A stretch of 64,000 nt of DNA from positions 2,170,001-2,234,000 of the forward strand of contig OZ247499.1 of assembly GCA_965233625.1 (NCBI GenBank), read 5' to 3'. Below, in pieces: positions 43,333 through 51,188 of this stretch. The notes beneath the pieces are model-generated. The model searched no databases and was not told the DNA's origin. It saw only the letters and a program-made list of their open reading frames with translations. Every line of letters starts with the position of its first letter. Positions within the stretch are counted from its first letter, which is position 1. The translations under genes were made by a program, and so were the position numbers. The stretch is from G965233625 sp965233625 (GTDB lineage Bacteria > Planctomycetota > Planctomycetia > Pirellulales > Pirellulaceae).

Positions 43333-43487
43333 GCCGTAACACATGACTTAACACAGATTAAACACTCTGCGGTACGAGTGACTGGGTTTTGTCAGCAAGC
43401 TTTGCTGCCTGGGCAATAGGAAAATGAAAGATGGATGGCGGTTGATTTTGCCTTGTGACTAGCGGGGTAATCGCGCTAAGCTGCCCT

Positions 43488-44444
43488 ATGGGCGATTTGA
43501 ACCGGCGGGATGAACTGGAGGCGTTTAAGCGAGAGATTAATCTCTGCGAGTACGCGGCCTCGCACGGCTTTGAATTGATCCAGCGGAAGAGCAGCCGCCA
43601 CAGCGCGGTGATGAAACACCCTTGCGGCGATAAAGTCGTGATCGCCAAGTCCAGCAGCGGCCACTGGATCTACTTCAACCCGCTCGATTCGCAGGACCAC
43701 GGCACGGTGATCGATTTCTTGCAGAACCGGCAGGGATTGTCGCTGGGAGGCGTCCGCAAAGAACTCCGCAAGTGGCAAGGAGGAACGGTTCCGAACGCCC
43801 CGGAAACCCGGTTCGCGGATCTGACGCCATCCACGGCAGACGCCGCCAAAGTGTTGTCCGTCTGGGAGGGAGCCAGAACAACAGAGGGTTCGCTTCCGTT
43901 CTTAGAACGCGATCGCGGTATTTCGAGAACCGTTCTTTCCGATCCGATCTTCGCTGACCGTTTCCGGGTGGACCGCCGCGGGAATGTGCTGTTTCCGCAC
44001 TGGAACTCAGAGCAGCTTTGCGGTTATGAAATCAAGAACCGCGGTTTTACGGGATTCGCACCGGGCGGCATCAAGGGGTTCTGGTGTTCGCGTCCGCAGC
44101 CGGAAGACAGCACGATGGTGATCTGTGAAACGGCAATCGATGCGCTCAGCTATGCGGATCTGCATGGAACAGCGGGAACGCGGTTTCTCAGTACAGCGGG
44201 CCAGATGAGTCCGCTGCAAACCACCCTCCTCCACTCAGCCGTTTCGCGGATGCCAGGTGATGCGCAGGTGGTGATTGCGACCGACAATGACGCCGGTGGA
44301 ATCTCGCTCGGTATCAAGATCCGTGAAAGTATTGGCGAAGCCGATGGCCGGAGCATCGTTTTCAAACAGCCTACGCAGCCAGGTATGGACTGGAACGATG
44401 TGCTACGACAGCAGCGGGAGCAACGGACGCCGTCCTGCGAATAG
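43488..44444 (+). CDS. Plasmid TOPRIM primase-like protein (DUF3991/TOPRIM)
   Basis: 318 aa from the ATG at 43488. The N-terminal ~90 residues resemble a DUF3991-type domain with zinc/nucleic-acid contacts (KHPCGDKVVIA.., GTVIDFLQNRQG). The TOPRIM domain has the conserved Glu in MVICETAIDALSYADL (~208-223) and the DxD-type VVIATDNDAGG (~263-273). Such proteins prime replication of mobile elements. It is divergent from repA across the origin, so it probably serves this replicon. Confidence 0.8.
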   Translation: MGDLNRRDELEAFKREINLCEYAASHGFELIQRKSSRHSAVMKHPCGDKVVIAKSSSGHWIYFNPLDSQDHGTVIDFLQNRQGLSLGGVRKELRKWQGGTVPNAPETRFADLTPSTADAAKVLSVWEGARTTEGSLPFLERDRGISRTVLSDPIFADRFRVDRRGNVLFPHWNSEQLCGYEIKNRGFTGFAPGGIKGFWCSRPQPEDSTMVICETAIDALSYADLHGTAGTRFLSTAGQMSPLQTTLLHSAVSRMPGDAQVVIATDNDAGGISLGIKIRESIGEADGRSIVFKQPTQPGMDWNDVLRQQREQRTPSCE

Positions 44445-44465
44445 GTAAGTACGTGGGACAGTTAA

Positions 44466-45020
44466 TCAGCTCATGCGGATATCGAAGAAGAACCATCCGC
44501 ACACCAGCAGCAGGAGCATCAGCACCGCAACCAAGGCGTAAACCGCCATAGGCTCACCAGCAGGCCGTTGTTCCCGTTTGTCCCCTACCCTACCCCCGCC
44601 AATATCCTGACTGCCCTCAGCGGGATCTATTTCGCTTGCCTGGACCATCATGGGGCTTTGCAGCAGCAGCGTCTGTGCCTGTTTCTTCCAATCGTCACGG
44701 TCCGTTTCGATTTTCTCGACCTGGTCCTTATAGAAATCTCGCTCTTTAGCCGTTGCTTCAAGACGCAGCTCGAACTCTTTGATTCTAAACGCGTTCTGCG
44801 GGTTCTCCGCAGCGGTTCGCGAACGTTCTTTTGGTTCGTTCGCAGCCGTGCTCTTGGGAAACACGCGGAACAGTTCCGCCGGGTCGATCTTGTAGCCGTT
44901 GGCGTCTTTGGAGACATAGCTCAGGTCTCCATTCTTCAACGCCTTCGAAAGGACGCTTTTACTTTTGCCCGTAGACTTCGCCGCAGCACTCAGCGACAGG
45001 TAATGCCGGTTTTCAACCAT
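44466..45020 (-). CDS. HTH, coiled-coil, C-terminal-anchor membrane protein
   Basis: 184 aa from the ATG at 45020. Residues 5-40 form a helix-turn-helix-like domain (YLSLSAAAKSTGKSKSVLSK), followed by a predicted coiled coil (~75-120, with heptads in FELRLEATAKERDFYKDQVEKI) and one membrane helix at the very end (~160-180, VLMLLLLVCGWFFF). Plasmid proteins with this make-up occur near primase and mob genes and are sometimes named entry-exclusion-like. The gene is convergent with the primase gene, 21 bp apart. Confidence 0.65.
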   Translation of the reverse strand: MVENRHYLSLSAAAKSTGKSKSVLSKALKNGDLSYVSKDANGYKIDPAELFRVFPKSTAANEPKERSRTAAENPQNAFRIKEFELRLEATAKERDFYKDQVEKIETDRDDWKKQAQTLLLQSPMMVQASEIDPAEGSQDIGGGRVGDKREQRPAGEPMAVYALVAVLMLLLLVCGWFFFDIRMS

Positions 45021-45245
45021 GTTCTTAACTCCGTTCAGTTTTGTTCTTTGAAGGTGTTCGAGAACGGTAAAATAGCCTGCCGAAAAAGCCAAGGTTTTTC
45101 TAACCGCCATCCACAGGATTACGCGGGGCGAAAGATCCGGCGCCGGCGGGAAGCTGGGTTCTCTGGAGACGCCTCTTTCTTCGCGGAACCGTGTAACGGT
45201 GAGCTTGCTTACACATATTTCCGCAAAACCCGCTACACTAATTGG

Positions 45246-45319
45246 ACGTTCTGGTCGTGAACTGCCCACACGCCAGAGCCAGCCGCCAGAACTTCTGCCC
45301 TGTTCTGGCGGCGTTTTTT
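45246..45319 (+). ncRNA. Candidate small RNA with intrinsic terminator
   Basis: A -10-like TACACT (45233-45238) precedes about 70 nt that end in a strong hairpin: arms gccgccagaac (45282-45292) and gttctggcggc (45302-45312), followed by gttttttg. No open frame fits it and no gene of this strand ends here, so a small untranslated RNA is plausible. The -35 box is not clear. Confidence 0.35.
45282..45319 (+). terminator. Intrinsic terminator
   Basis: Perfect 11-bp stem, gccgccagaac/gttctggcggc, with a 9-nt loop and a run of six T on the plus strand. Confidence 0.75.
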
Positions 45320-45533
45320 GTGCGCTGATAATTCTCCGCCGTTGCGCCCGCCCACGAATCTCACTACCTTCGCCGCATGGTGGAAGGTCAGCATCCTCGC
45401 AGGATAGAACTGCACGCGGTCGCGGTTACGGTGGCTTTAAGATCGTCGAGCCTGCCGTGGCTGCGAGCTGGTATCGTACGCAGCCGTCGATGGCCGCCGT
45501 CGGTGACTGGCAATTTGAAGTCCGGCTCGATAG

Positions 45534-45929
45534 CCGGGGCAGGGGAGTGATCCGGCCGTTTCTTTCCGCGCGTTCGGCTTTTCAGCGGGTGCAACGTTCG
45601 CTGCCGGGATACGAAGACAGGCGACGCTCGAACTGCAACGAACACCCGCACACTGGCCTGCACGTCCGTTTCTACCCGTTCTGCGAACGGCGACGCCACA
45701 CGAAGCTTCCGGCGACGCGTCACAGCAAGCGACACTCCGCGGTGAGTTCCCCCGCGTTGGCGTTGTTCATGAGAACGCCCTGGCGAACGTCTGGGTCGGT
45801 CTCAACCTGTTCGACGTGCCGGAGTTTGGCGGCGATCTCAGCCCGGAAGAATTCTTTGAACGGGGAGGGCACTTGCATCAGTACCAGGATGTTCACGCTT
45901 TGCTGGCGGACGGCTTGCGAGCCGATTGA
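45534..45929 (+). pseudogene. Coding-looking frame without a start codon
   Basis: After TAG at 45531 the frame is open to TGA at 45927-45929, but it has no ATG or GTG near its beginning. The last ~60 residues look like a folded protein (GEFPRVGVVHENALANVWVG, then LNLFDVPEFGGDLSPEEFFE). It may be the 3' end of a decayed gene. The rest of 45321-45533 has no feature I can support. Confidence 0.25.
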
Positions 45930-46035
45930 CCGCTTTCTTTCCCATCGCCCCCGCTGCATCGCAGCATCCAAAGACTTGCGCTGACGATTGATTTCCCGTA
46001 AGGTGCCCGCTTAACAAGCGAGAGGAACGGACGCC

Positions 46036-46062
46036 ATGTACTGGAACCGCAATGCCGCGTAA
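46036..46062 (+). CDS. 8-residue leader peptide (MYWNRNAA) coupled to the DNA methylase
   Basis: ATG 46036 sits 8 bases after GAGAGGA, the only good ribosome-binding site here, and its stop overlaps the methylase start as TAATG. Ribosomes ending at the TAA would restart at once on the methylase ATG. Confidence 0.45.
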   Translation: MYWNRNAA

Positions 46063-46405
46063 TGGGCGGCGAATCATTTTCTTATCCGCAGACGCATCGT
46101 CTGCTCAAGCTGCTGGAAGAAGCCGCCGGGCTTTCCGGCGTCAGCCGCGCCCGCGCGTTTGAGGACTTCCTGGAAATGAGCGTATGCGCTCTATCCGGCG
46201 GTCAGATGGAACAGCGCTATCTGGAAATCGTGACCGCTCACACCAAGGGCGAGAAGGGGCGTCGGGGCTGCGACAAGCTAGCGCAGATGTTTGGTGAAGT
46301 CGTCCATCAGATGGAGAACGAACCCGGCGAAATGATCGATGTGCTGGGGGATTTGTTTCAGGGGTCGATAACCTATGGGGAGCGAGGTCAGTTCTTAACG
46401 CCGAT
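46062..46405 (+). pseudogene. N6-adenine DNA methylase-like gene, 5' part (interrupted)
   Basis: Encodes 114 residues ending in GSITYGERGQFLTP, the sequence that in mobile-element DNA methylases comes directly before the SAM-binding motif. A 2.57-kb serine-recombinase element follows at 46406; translation now reads a few residues into it (to 46421). Joining 46405 to 48974 restores one frame (FLTP-M-PIARAMA). The interruption would inactivate the protein. Confidence 0.75.
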
Positions 46406-46480
46406 AGCTGTTTGCTCATAATGCCACTGTTTTCCCGTAAAGTGAAAGCTAAAGTTGATGTAATTGTACTGGTGTTCGCA

Positions 46481-48667
46481 CTATTGGGCTGGTTTGGGTT
46501 TTGGCAAGCGAAGCTGCTGGCTGTAACTGTGCGAGTTCTTTCCCTGGCCGCGACTACATGCGAAGAGACGCTGCATCCGGTCAAGTTCTTCTTCATCCGC
46601 CCAGATGACCCACCACTTGCACCGGCCCGGTAGTTTCCTGGAATGAACCCAGCCTTTGCGACACCAGCGAGCCAGGGTGGACTTATCGATTTGCAACTTG
46701 CAGCCGAGATCAACCAGCCACCATTCGTCTGGCTCAAGCTGTGAAAGGCTGGCCGGAATCTGCGGACGACTTGCTTCAGTGAGACCCCATTTGTCGAGCA
46801 GTTTGCGGACCATGTGACGAGTGAACCTTGATTGTCGCGTAGGCGTGCGAAAGCCCTCAGCATTTAGCCTTCTGGCGACCGCTGGCGTGCCGTGCCCGGT
46901 TTTCCACAGGCCTTCTATGAGAGCCTTCATCTCATCGAATCGATGAAGTTGTTCGTAGCGTCCAACTGAGCGAATAACTTCGTGATGACTGACATATTCA
47001 CCAGCCCAATGAATGGCAACATCAACGAGTTCGGAGTCGTTCTGGACCTCGACTTCCACATGATCGATCAAGTGTCGCACTATTGTCTGGCGATCAGCGT
47101 TTGAAGTTGAATCAGCGTGCCACAATTCGGGCAAAGCTGAAGACAGGTGCTCGACCTGTTCTTGCTCTGCGGGGGAAAGCTCCTTTGGCTGTTCTTCTTT
47201 GAACCGGCCAAAGTCCTCCTCAATCTGACGCTGCTCACCAAGCGCTTTCTCCCACCGCCGTTCGAGTTCACGCGCTACAAGGCGGTTCTCTGGCTCCACC
47301 GCATCGTACTGTCGCTGCGCGAGTGACGCACTGTAGGCAGCCCGCTCGACGCGTTGTTCCCAGTGCTCATATAGCCGGCGGCGTTCTTCGCGAATCCGTT
47401 CAGCAGCTTCCAGGCTGATTACAAGCGAAGCCGGTTGCACAACTTCAAGGATAAGGTCTGCTACAAGTTCATCCACAGCCTTAGCAATCAGCCGTTGGCA
47501 TTTTGAATCGGGCACATGCGGGAAATCACCCGTACAGAGGTACGCTGTTCCTGCTGCTCGCTTCTTATAATGCGGCTGCAGCCGCCGGCCGCAACGGCCG
47601 CAAATGAGAATTCCTGCAAGCAGAGCATTGCCATCGCGTGGTGTGCCTGGCGTGTCAAATCTGGACTGGTTGTCTTCGAGGCGTTTGCGATTCGCACGAT
47701 ATTGATCCCAAGTTATATAGGCTGGCAGTTTATCGTGAATAACGATTTTCCAGTCTTCGATATTCGCCAGAAAACGGCCGCTGTTCGGTTCGCCGGCAAC
47801 AGCCCGGCGCGGATCTTGTTGATAACGACCGTAGGTGTATGTTCCCGCATAGGTCGGGTTCTTCAGGACGTAGCCAACGGTCGAGTATCTAGCCGGCCGC
47901 CATTCCAGCTGACCTTTGTTCAGACCGCTCTTAACACGGAAAGGCAGCTTTATATCTCGATCGCGCAAGTACCGCAAAACCGCCATCGCCGTACCGAGTT
48001 CTTCAAATTTTTCAAACACTAGCCTCAGCGTTGACTGCACCTGTTCGTCGGGGTCGAGGGCGACTTCATCACCGTGCAGCCGGACATATCCAACAGGAAG
48101 ATGTGTGATCAGCTCGCCGCGCCGGGCTTTGTTTCTGCTTCCGTTCAACATGCGACTCTTGAGAATGTGAAGCTCGGCTTCGCTCATTGCTCCCTTCAGT
48201 CCCAACAGCAGGCGGTCGTTGTAATCAATGGGATCATACAATCCATCTTGATCTGCCAGCAACGTATGAAACATGGCGCACAGCTCTAGCAACTGGTGCC
48301 AGTCTTTGTTCGATCTCGCAATGCGACTCATTTCCGTTCCGAGAACAATCCCCACATGGTTCAGGCCGACCTCCGCAAGCAATCTTTGAAAACCGAAACG
48401 TGGTTCGGCGCTCCGCCCTGTAATGCCCAGGTCTTCATCAACGATGAGAACCCGGTCCTTGCGCCAGCCAAATGTTTCTGCGCGATCGACAAGTTGGTAT
48501 TGCAGACGCGTAGACTCCCGGTGTTCGAGAACCTGGCGAGGCGTTGACTGACGCACATAAACAACCGCCAGACGCTCGAAGTGATGATTCTCAATCTTCG
48601 ACAGCCCGAAGGACGACAAGCCATAATCGGCGGCGACGGAATTCTGTTCCCTTTCACTTACGCTCAT
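46481..48667 (-). CDS. Large serine recombinase
   Basis: 728 aa. The resolvase domain has nucleophile Ser41 in VVYVRQSTPRQ and conserved Arg residues in TEMSRIARS (~111-119) and LHILKSRM. The 'recombinase' domain follows (ARRGELITHLPVGYVR.., NPTYAGTYTYGR). A zinc ribbon has Cys356-x2-Cys359 (CGRCGRRL) and further Cys at ~378 and 390. A coiled coil (~425-480) and a C-terminal extension of ~200 residues with an added HTH-like part (VARRLNAEGFRTPTRQ) complete it. GGAAGGAG lies 8 bases before the ATG. It presumably excises and inserts the element that holds it. Confidence 0.93.
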   Translation of the reverse strand: MSVSEREQNSVAADYGLSSFGLSKIENHHFERLAVVYVRQSTPRQVLEHRESTRLQYQLVDRAETFGWRKDRVLIVDEDLGITGRSAEPRFGFQRLLAEVGLNHVGIVLGTEMSRIARSNKDWHQLLELCAMFHTLLADQDGLYDPIDYNDRLLLGLKGAMSEAELHILKSRMLNGSRNKARRGELITHLPVGYVRLHGDEVALDPDEQVQSTLRLVFEKFEELGTAMAVLRYLRDRDIKLPFRVKSGLNKGQLEWRPARYSTVGYVLKNPTYAGTYTYGRYQQDPRRAVAGEPNSGRFLANIEDWKIVIHDKLPAYITWDQYRANRKRLEDNQSRFDTPGTPRDGNALLAGILICGRCGRRLQPHYKKRAAGTAYLCTGDFPHVPDSKCQRLIAKAVDELVADLILEVVQPASLVISLEAAERIREERRRLYEHWEQRVERAAYSASLAQRQYDAVEPENRLVARELERRWEKALGEQRQIEEDFGRFKEEQPKELSPAEQEQVEHLSSALPELWHADSTSNADRQTIVRHLIDHVEVEVQNDSELVDVAIHWAGEYVSHHEVIRSVGRYEQLHRFDEMKALIEGLWKTGHGTPAVARRLNAEGFRTPTRQSRFTRHMVRKLLDKWGLTEASRPQIPASLSQLEPDEWWLVDLGCKLQIDKSTLARWCRKGWVHSRKLPGRCKWWVIWADEEELDRMQRLFACSRGQGKNSHSYSQQLRLPKPKPAQ

Positions 48668-48894
48668 CGGACATCTCCTTCCGATTGGGAGACATCAGAT
48701 GTTGTTGGATCAACTTGGTCAGGTCGTTGAGAACTTGATTCCGGCTGTTCTCCGGCATCAGTTCCCAGAGATTTGTGAGCGGACTCGACGTTAGCGAACC
48801 TGGGGTGGACTTTTCCGTTTGTTGTCTTGCACTGCGCCTCTCCTCCTTGAGTCGTTTCTCGGCATGACTGACACCACTTCGCCAGCCGGAGCAA
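48664..48894 (-). CDS. Small protein coupled to serine recombinase
   Basis: About 76 aa from a TTG at 48894; no ATG exists inside the element in this frame. It has a Cys pair (WCQSCRE) and a Ser/Gln/Asp-rich tail, and its stop overlaps the recombinase ATG (ATGA). The open frame continues upstream past the element end, but that part is antisense to the methylase. Possibly a recombination directionality factor or a regulator; this is inference from position. Confidence 0.4.
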   Translation of the reverse strand: MLRLAKWCQSCRETTQGGEAQCKTTNGKVHPRFANVESAHKSLGTDAGEQPESSSQRPDQVDPTTSDVSQSEGDVR

Positions 48895-48971
48895 TGCAGT
48901 TAAAGATACGACAACCGTGTGTTCCGAGCTATCACTTGAAGTGACTTTGGGTATTTCGTCCGCAGACTGGT

Positions 48972-49412
48972 ATGCCCATCGCCCGCGCAATGGCGACGAT
49001 GTCATTGATGGACTTTGAACCGCCCGAAGGCCGCCGGCCATCGGTCAACGATCCGTGCTGTGGGTCTGGCCGGATGCTACTGGCGGCCGCGGAGCAGAAT
49101 CGCGGATTTGAATTTTCAGGTTTCGACGTAGATTTACGCTGCGTCTTTATGACAGCCATTAACCTCGGTCTGCGGAATCTACGTGGCTACGTCGTGCACG
49201 CCAACACGCTTACCCTGGAAACCTTCCGTGCTTTACAAACCGGCTTCAATATGGCGGGCGGTGTGATCCAGGAGATTCCCATCGAACAATGCCCCGTACC
49301 GCTGCAACATTCAGTAAAGTCGAGTGTGGAGCAGGGCAGTTCACCGCCGGCACGGGACGATGACTGTCCGCCGCCAGCTAGTGGTCCAGGTCAGCAGCTC
49401 GATCTGTTCTAG
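48972..49412 (+). pseudogene. N6-adenine DNA methylase-like gene, 3' part with SAM-binding motif
   Basis: Begins at the right junction of the recombinase element and holds motif I NDPCCGSGRMLLAAAEQ (~27-43) and FSGFDVDLRCVFMTAINL (~52-69). The catalytic (D/N)PPY motif is missing: the place after HANTLTLETF reads FNMAGGVIQEIPIEQCP. The C-terminus is Pro-rich and ends QQLDLF. Even when rejoined (~260 aa) the gene may code for a non-catalytic relative. It can still be translated from the ATG formed at the junction. Confidence 0.7.
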
Positions 49413-49414
49413 CC

Positions 49415-49486
49415 ATCACGTTCCTTTGTTGTTTTGACCTGCCGGGCTCCGGGTGAGCAGGTCAACAACAACGAAAGGAACGTGAT
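49415..49486 (+). promoter_or_regulatory. Long hairpin that masks the ribosome-binding site of the next gene
   Basis: Left arm starting atcacgttccttt and ending gacctgc (49415-49441) pairs with the right arm gcaggtc...aaaggaacgtgat (49457-49486) over about 26 bp with small bulges. The right arm holds the ribosome-binding site (GAAAGGAA) and ends directly at the ATG. In RNA the start would be closed. It could also terminate the methylase transcript. Confidence 0.65.
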
Positions 49487-49906
49487 ATGACTTCAACTCC
49501 AGAACCATCTCCCACGAAGACCCCATTAACCCACGATGAACTCCGGCGTTTCACCGGCTCAGGACTGGTCTATATGCACCGGCTGCATCTGGCCTATACC
49601 GAAGGCGTCCGGCATCTCGCCAACCGCGGTGACGCGTATTGGCTGATTGACGCCATTTCTTCCTGGATCGGCAGCAAAGCATTCCGGGAAGCCGCCTCGA
49701 AAGACAGTCGTATCGAATGTATGCACTTCTGGAAGCTAACGGTTCTCGAAGACCGTACCGCCGTTCTCACCGCAAGGGTCGACTCTCCCGTTGAACCGTT
49801 CATCGTGCAATCGATTCCCTTCACGGATTTCCCACTGTCAGACGTTGACATCTGGGCCGGACACGATGGCAAAAGCTGGACGCTTTATCTACCCAGCGAG
49901 CACTAA
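49487..49906 (+). CDS. DUF6876-like plasmid accessory protein
   Basis: 139 aa. Matches what I recall of the DUF6876 family found in many mobile elements: LRRFTGSGLVYMHRL, YTEGVRHLANRGDAYWLIDAI, and FTDFPLSDVDIWAG in order. Likely a small soluble alpha/beta protein; the family has no known activity. It is preceded by the masking hairpin, so its translation may be controlled. Confidence 0.7.
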   Translation: MTSTPEPSPTKTPLTHDELRRFTGSGLVYMHRLHLAYTEGVRHLANRGDAYWLIDAISSWIGSKAFREAASKDSRIECMHFWKLTVLEDRTAVLTARVDSPVEPFIVQSIPFTDFPLSDVDIWAGHDGKSWTLYLPSEH

Positions 49907-50048
49907 AATCAGACGGTCGCCTGCGACAATTGATCCGGGCGGCCGTTCTGTTGTGTCCCAACTGGTTTCTCATCGCATGATCACTGTCAAAGTTTGACAC
50001 CTGGATGCCAGCTGTGATAGTTTTGTCGCTCCAATGGAAGGAGCCACA

Positions 50049-50276
50049 ATGCACGTTGAAATATCAGATGACCTCTACAAGGACGTAGCTGCGCAGCACG
50101 ACGATGTGTCCGCCTTCTTTGAAGCCGCCGCCCGGCAGCTGCTGGACCGGCCTGCTCAGCAAGCAACACGCTTCGATGCCAGTGACGTGATCGGTGACCT
50201 CCGTGATGCCGCCGGTCTGTTTAGCGATGCAAGTTTGCGGGATGTACTGAAATGGCGCCGCAGCGGTCTGGCGTAA
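50049..50276 (+). CDS. vapB: VapB-like antitoxin
   Basis: 75 aa from the ATG at 50049 (GGAAGGA upstream). Small, acidic, begins with a short strand and helix (MHVEISDDLYKDVAAQ) resembling a DNA-binding antitoxin domain, followed by a C-terminal helix-rich part that would wrap the toxin. Its stop overlaps the toxin start (TAATG). The family assignment is from context with the PIN-domain gene. Confidence 0.7.
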   Translation: MHVEISDDLYKDVAAQHDDVSAFFEAAARQLLDRPAQQATRFDASDVIGDLRDAAGLFSDASLRDVLKWRRSGLA

Positions 50277-50680
50277 TGCTGGTCCCGGATGTTTCAGCCA
50301 TTGTTCCACTTGCCTTCGCGGACGAAGATTCCCGTTACGCCGAAGCAGTTATCGAACAGCTTGCCGTAGACGGTGGCATCGTGCCCTGCATCTTCTGGTT
50401 CGAGATCTGGAACGTCATTACCATCAACGAGCAACGTCGTAACCGCATTGCAGGCGATGAAGTGGGGCTCTTTCTCTTTGCTCTGGATCGGATGCAGCTC
50501 GAAACCGACCCGCTACCGCGCTTCGATCACATTATTGGCGAAGCCCGCACCTACGATCTTACCGCCTATGACGCGGCGTATCTTGAACTCGCTAAACGCA
50601 CTAATTCCGCTCTTGCCACGCTCGATAAAGCACTACGCCAGGCCGCCCGTGATGCCGGTGTGGCAGTCTTCGCCGCCTGA
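50276..50680 (+). CDS. vapC: VapC-like PIN-domain ribonuclease toxin
   Basis: 134 aa from the ATG that overlaps the antitoxin stop. The PIN acidic residues are in place: MLVPDVSAI (Asp5), WFEIWNV (Glu), LTAYDAAYLELA and LATLDKALRQ (Asp residues). It would cut RNA when freed from its antitoxin. Type II addiction pairs stabilise plasmids, which suits its position. Confidence 0.88.
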   Translation: MLVPDVSAIVPLAFADEDSRYAEAVIEQLAVDGGIVPCIFWFEIWNVITINEQRRNRIAGDEVGLFLFALDRMQLETDPLPRFDHIIGEARTYDLTAYDAAYLELAKRTNSALATLDKALRQAARDAGVAVFAA

Positions 50681-50764
50681 CCCGTTCAGCAGATGAGCAA
50701 CGCGAATAGTTTTCACTTCACTGCTTTCTGTGCGTCACTTCTTCCTTCTTGCAATTGACCGTGT

Positions 50765-50855
50765 ATGCACTCTGCCGCGTCCGCAGTTTGGCTCCAGGAG
50801 CCGTGTTGCCGCTTGCGCGGCTGCCCGCACCTAGACACCTGGACGCCAGTCCTGC
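50765..50855 (+). repeat. 91-bp leader repeat, copy A
   Basis: About 85% identical to 55724-55814. The central block gccgtgttgccgcttgcg (with the small hairpin gccgc-ttgc-gcggc) is identical in both, as is ctggacgccagtcc at the end. Both copies lie 50-55 bp before a small plus-strand gene, so they probably hold a promoter or regulatory RNA element. No protein frame is shared. Confidence 0.75.
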
Positions 50856-50906
50856 TTCTCCGCGGCCTGGGCGGTGAATGGTCAATTACACAGAAAGGAA
50901 GACGCC

Positions 50907-51182
50907 ATGACAAACCTTAACACTTCAGCAGCCAGTCAGATCAAGCTAGCCCTCAAGGCAATGCAGAACGCCCTGAGCGCTCTGGAAGCAATCTGCGATA
51001 TCGTCTACTCGGCAGATCGCCCTCAACCCTATTCCATATTATCTGAGACGGATGCCGAGGACATTCACCTGGAAGCAGCGGGAATGCTGTTGCCTCTGGA
51101 TACGGCATTCATAGCGCTGCATGCGTACGCCAATCCCTCAACGGACCGTCTTGACCTCACCACAAAAACAGTGGCAGAGTGA
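50907..51182 (+). CDS. Small helical accessory protein
   Basis: 91 aa from the ATG at 50907 (AAAGGAAG upstream within the shared leader motif). Ala/Leu-rich helices (IKLALKAMQNALSALEAI) and an acidic middle; no membrane segment. Probably cotranscribed with the ArdC gene 6 bp later. Family unknown. Confidence 0.55.
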   Translation: MTNLNTSAASQIKLALKAMQNALSALEAICDIVYSADRPQPYSILSETDAEDIHLEAAGMLLPLDTAFIALHAYANPSTDRLDLTTKTVAE

Positions 51183-51188
51183 GGCGGC

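Larger units (their letters stand above)
46406..48973. mobile_element. Serine-recombinase integrative element inside a DNA methylase gene
   Basis: A 2568-bp insertion flanked by the shared dinucleotide AT (46404-46405 and 48972-48973), consistent with the 2-bp crossover core of large serine recombinases. Removing it restores a continuous methylase frame. It carries a recombinase gene of 728 codons and a small overlapping gene, both on the minus strand, and no other cargo. There are no terminal inverted repeats, unlike an insertion sequence. Confidence 0.85.

Noticed and set aside
45199..45984. 261-codon plus-strand frame
   Set aside because: It crosses the terminator at 45282-45319, and its translation is Arg/Ser/Cys-rich; another frame at 45534-45929 looks better but lacks a start.
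46406..48973. Serine-recombinase element considered as an IS607-type transposon
   Set aside because: The recombinase is a 728-aa large serine type with zinc ribbon, and no TnpB is present.
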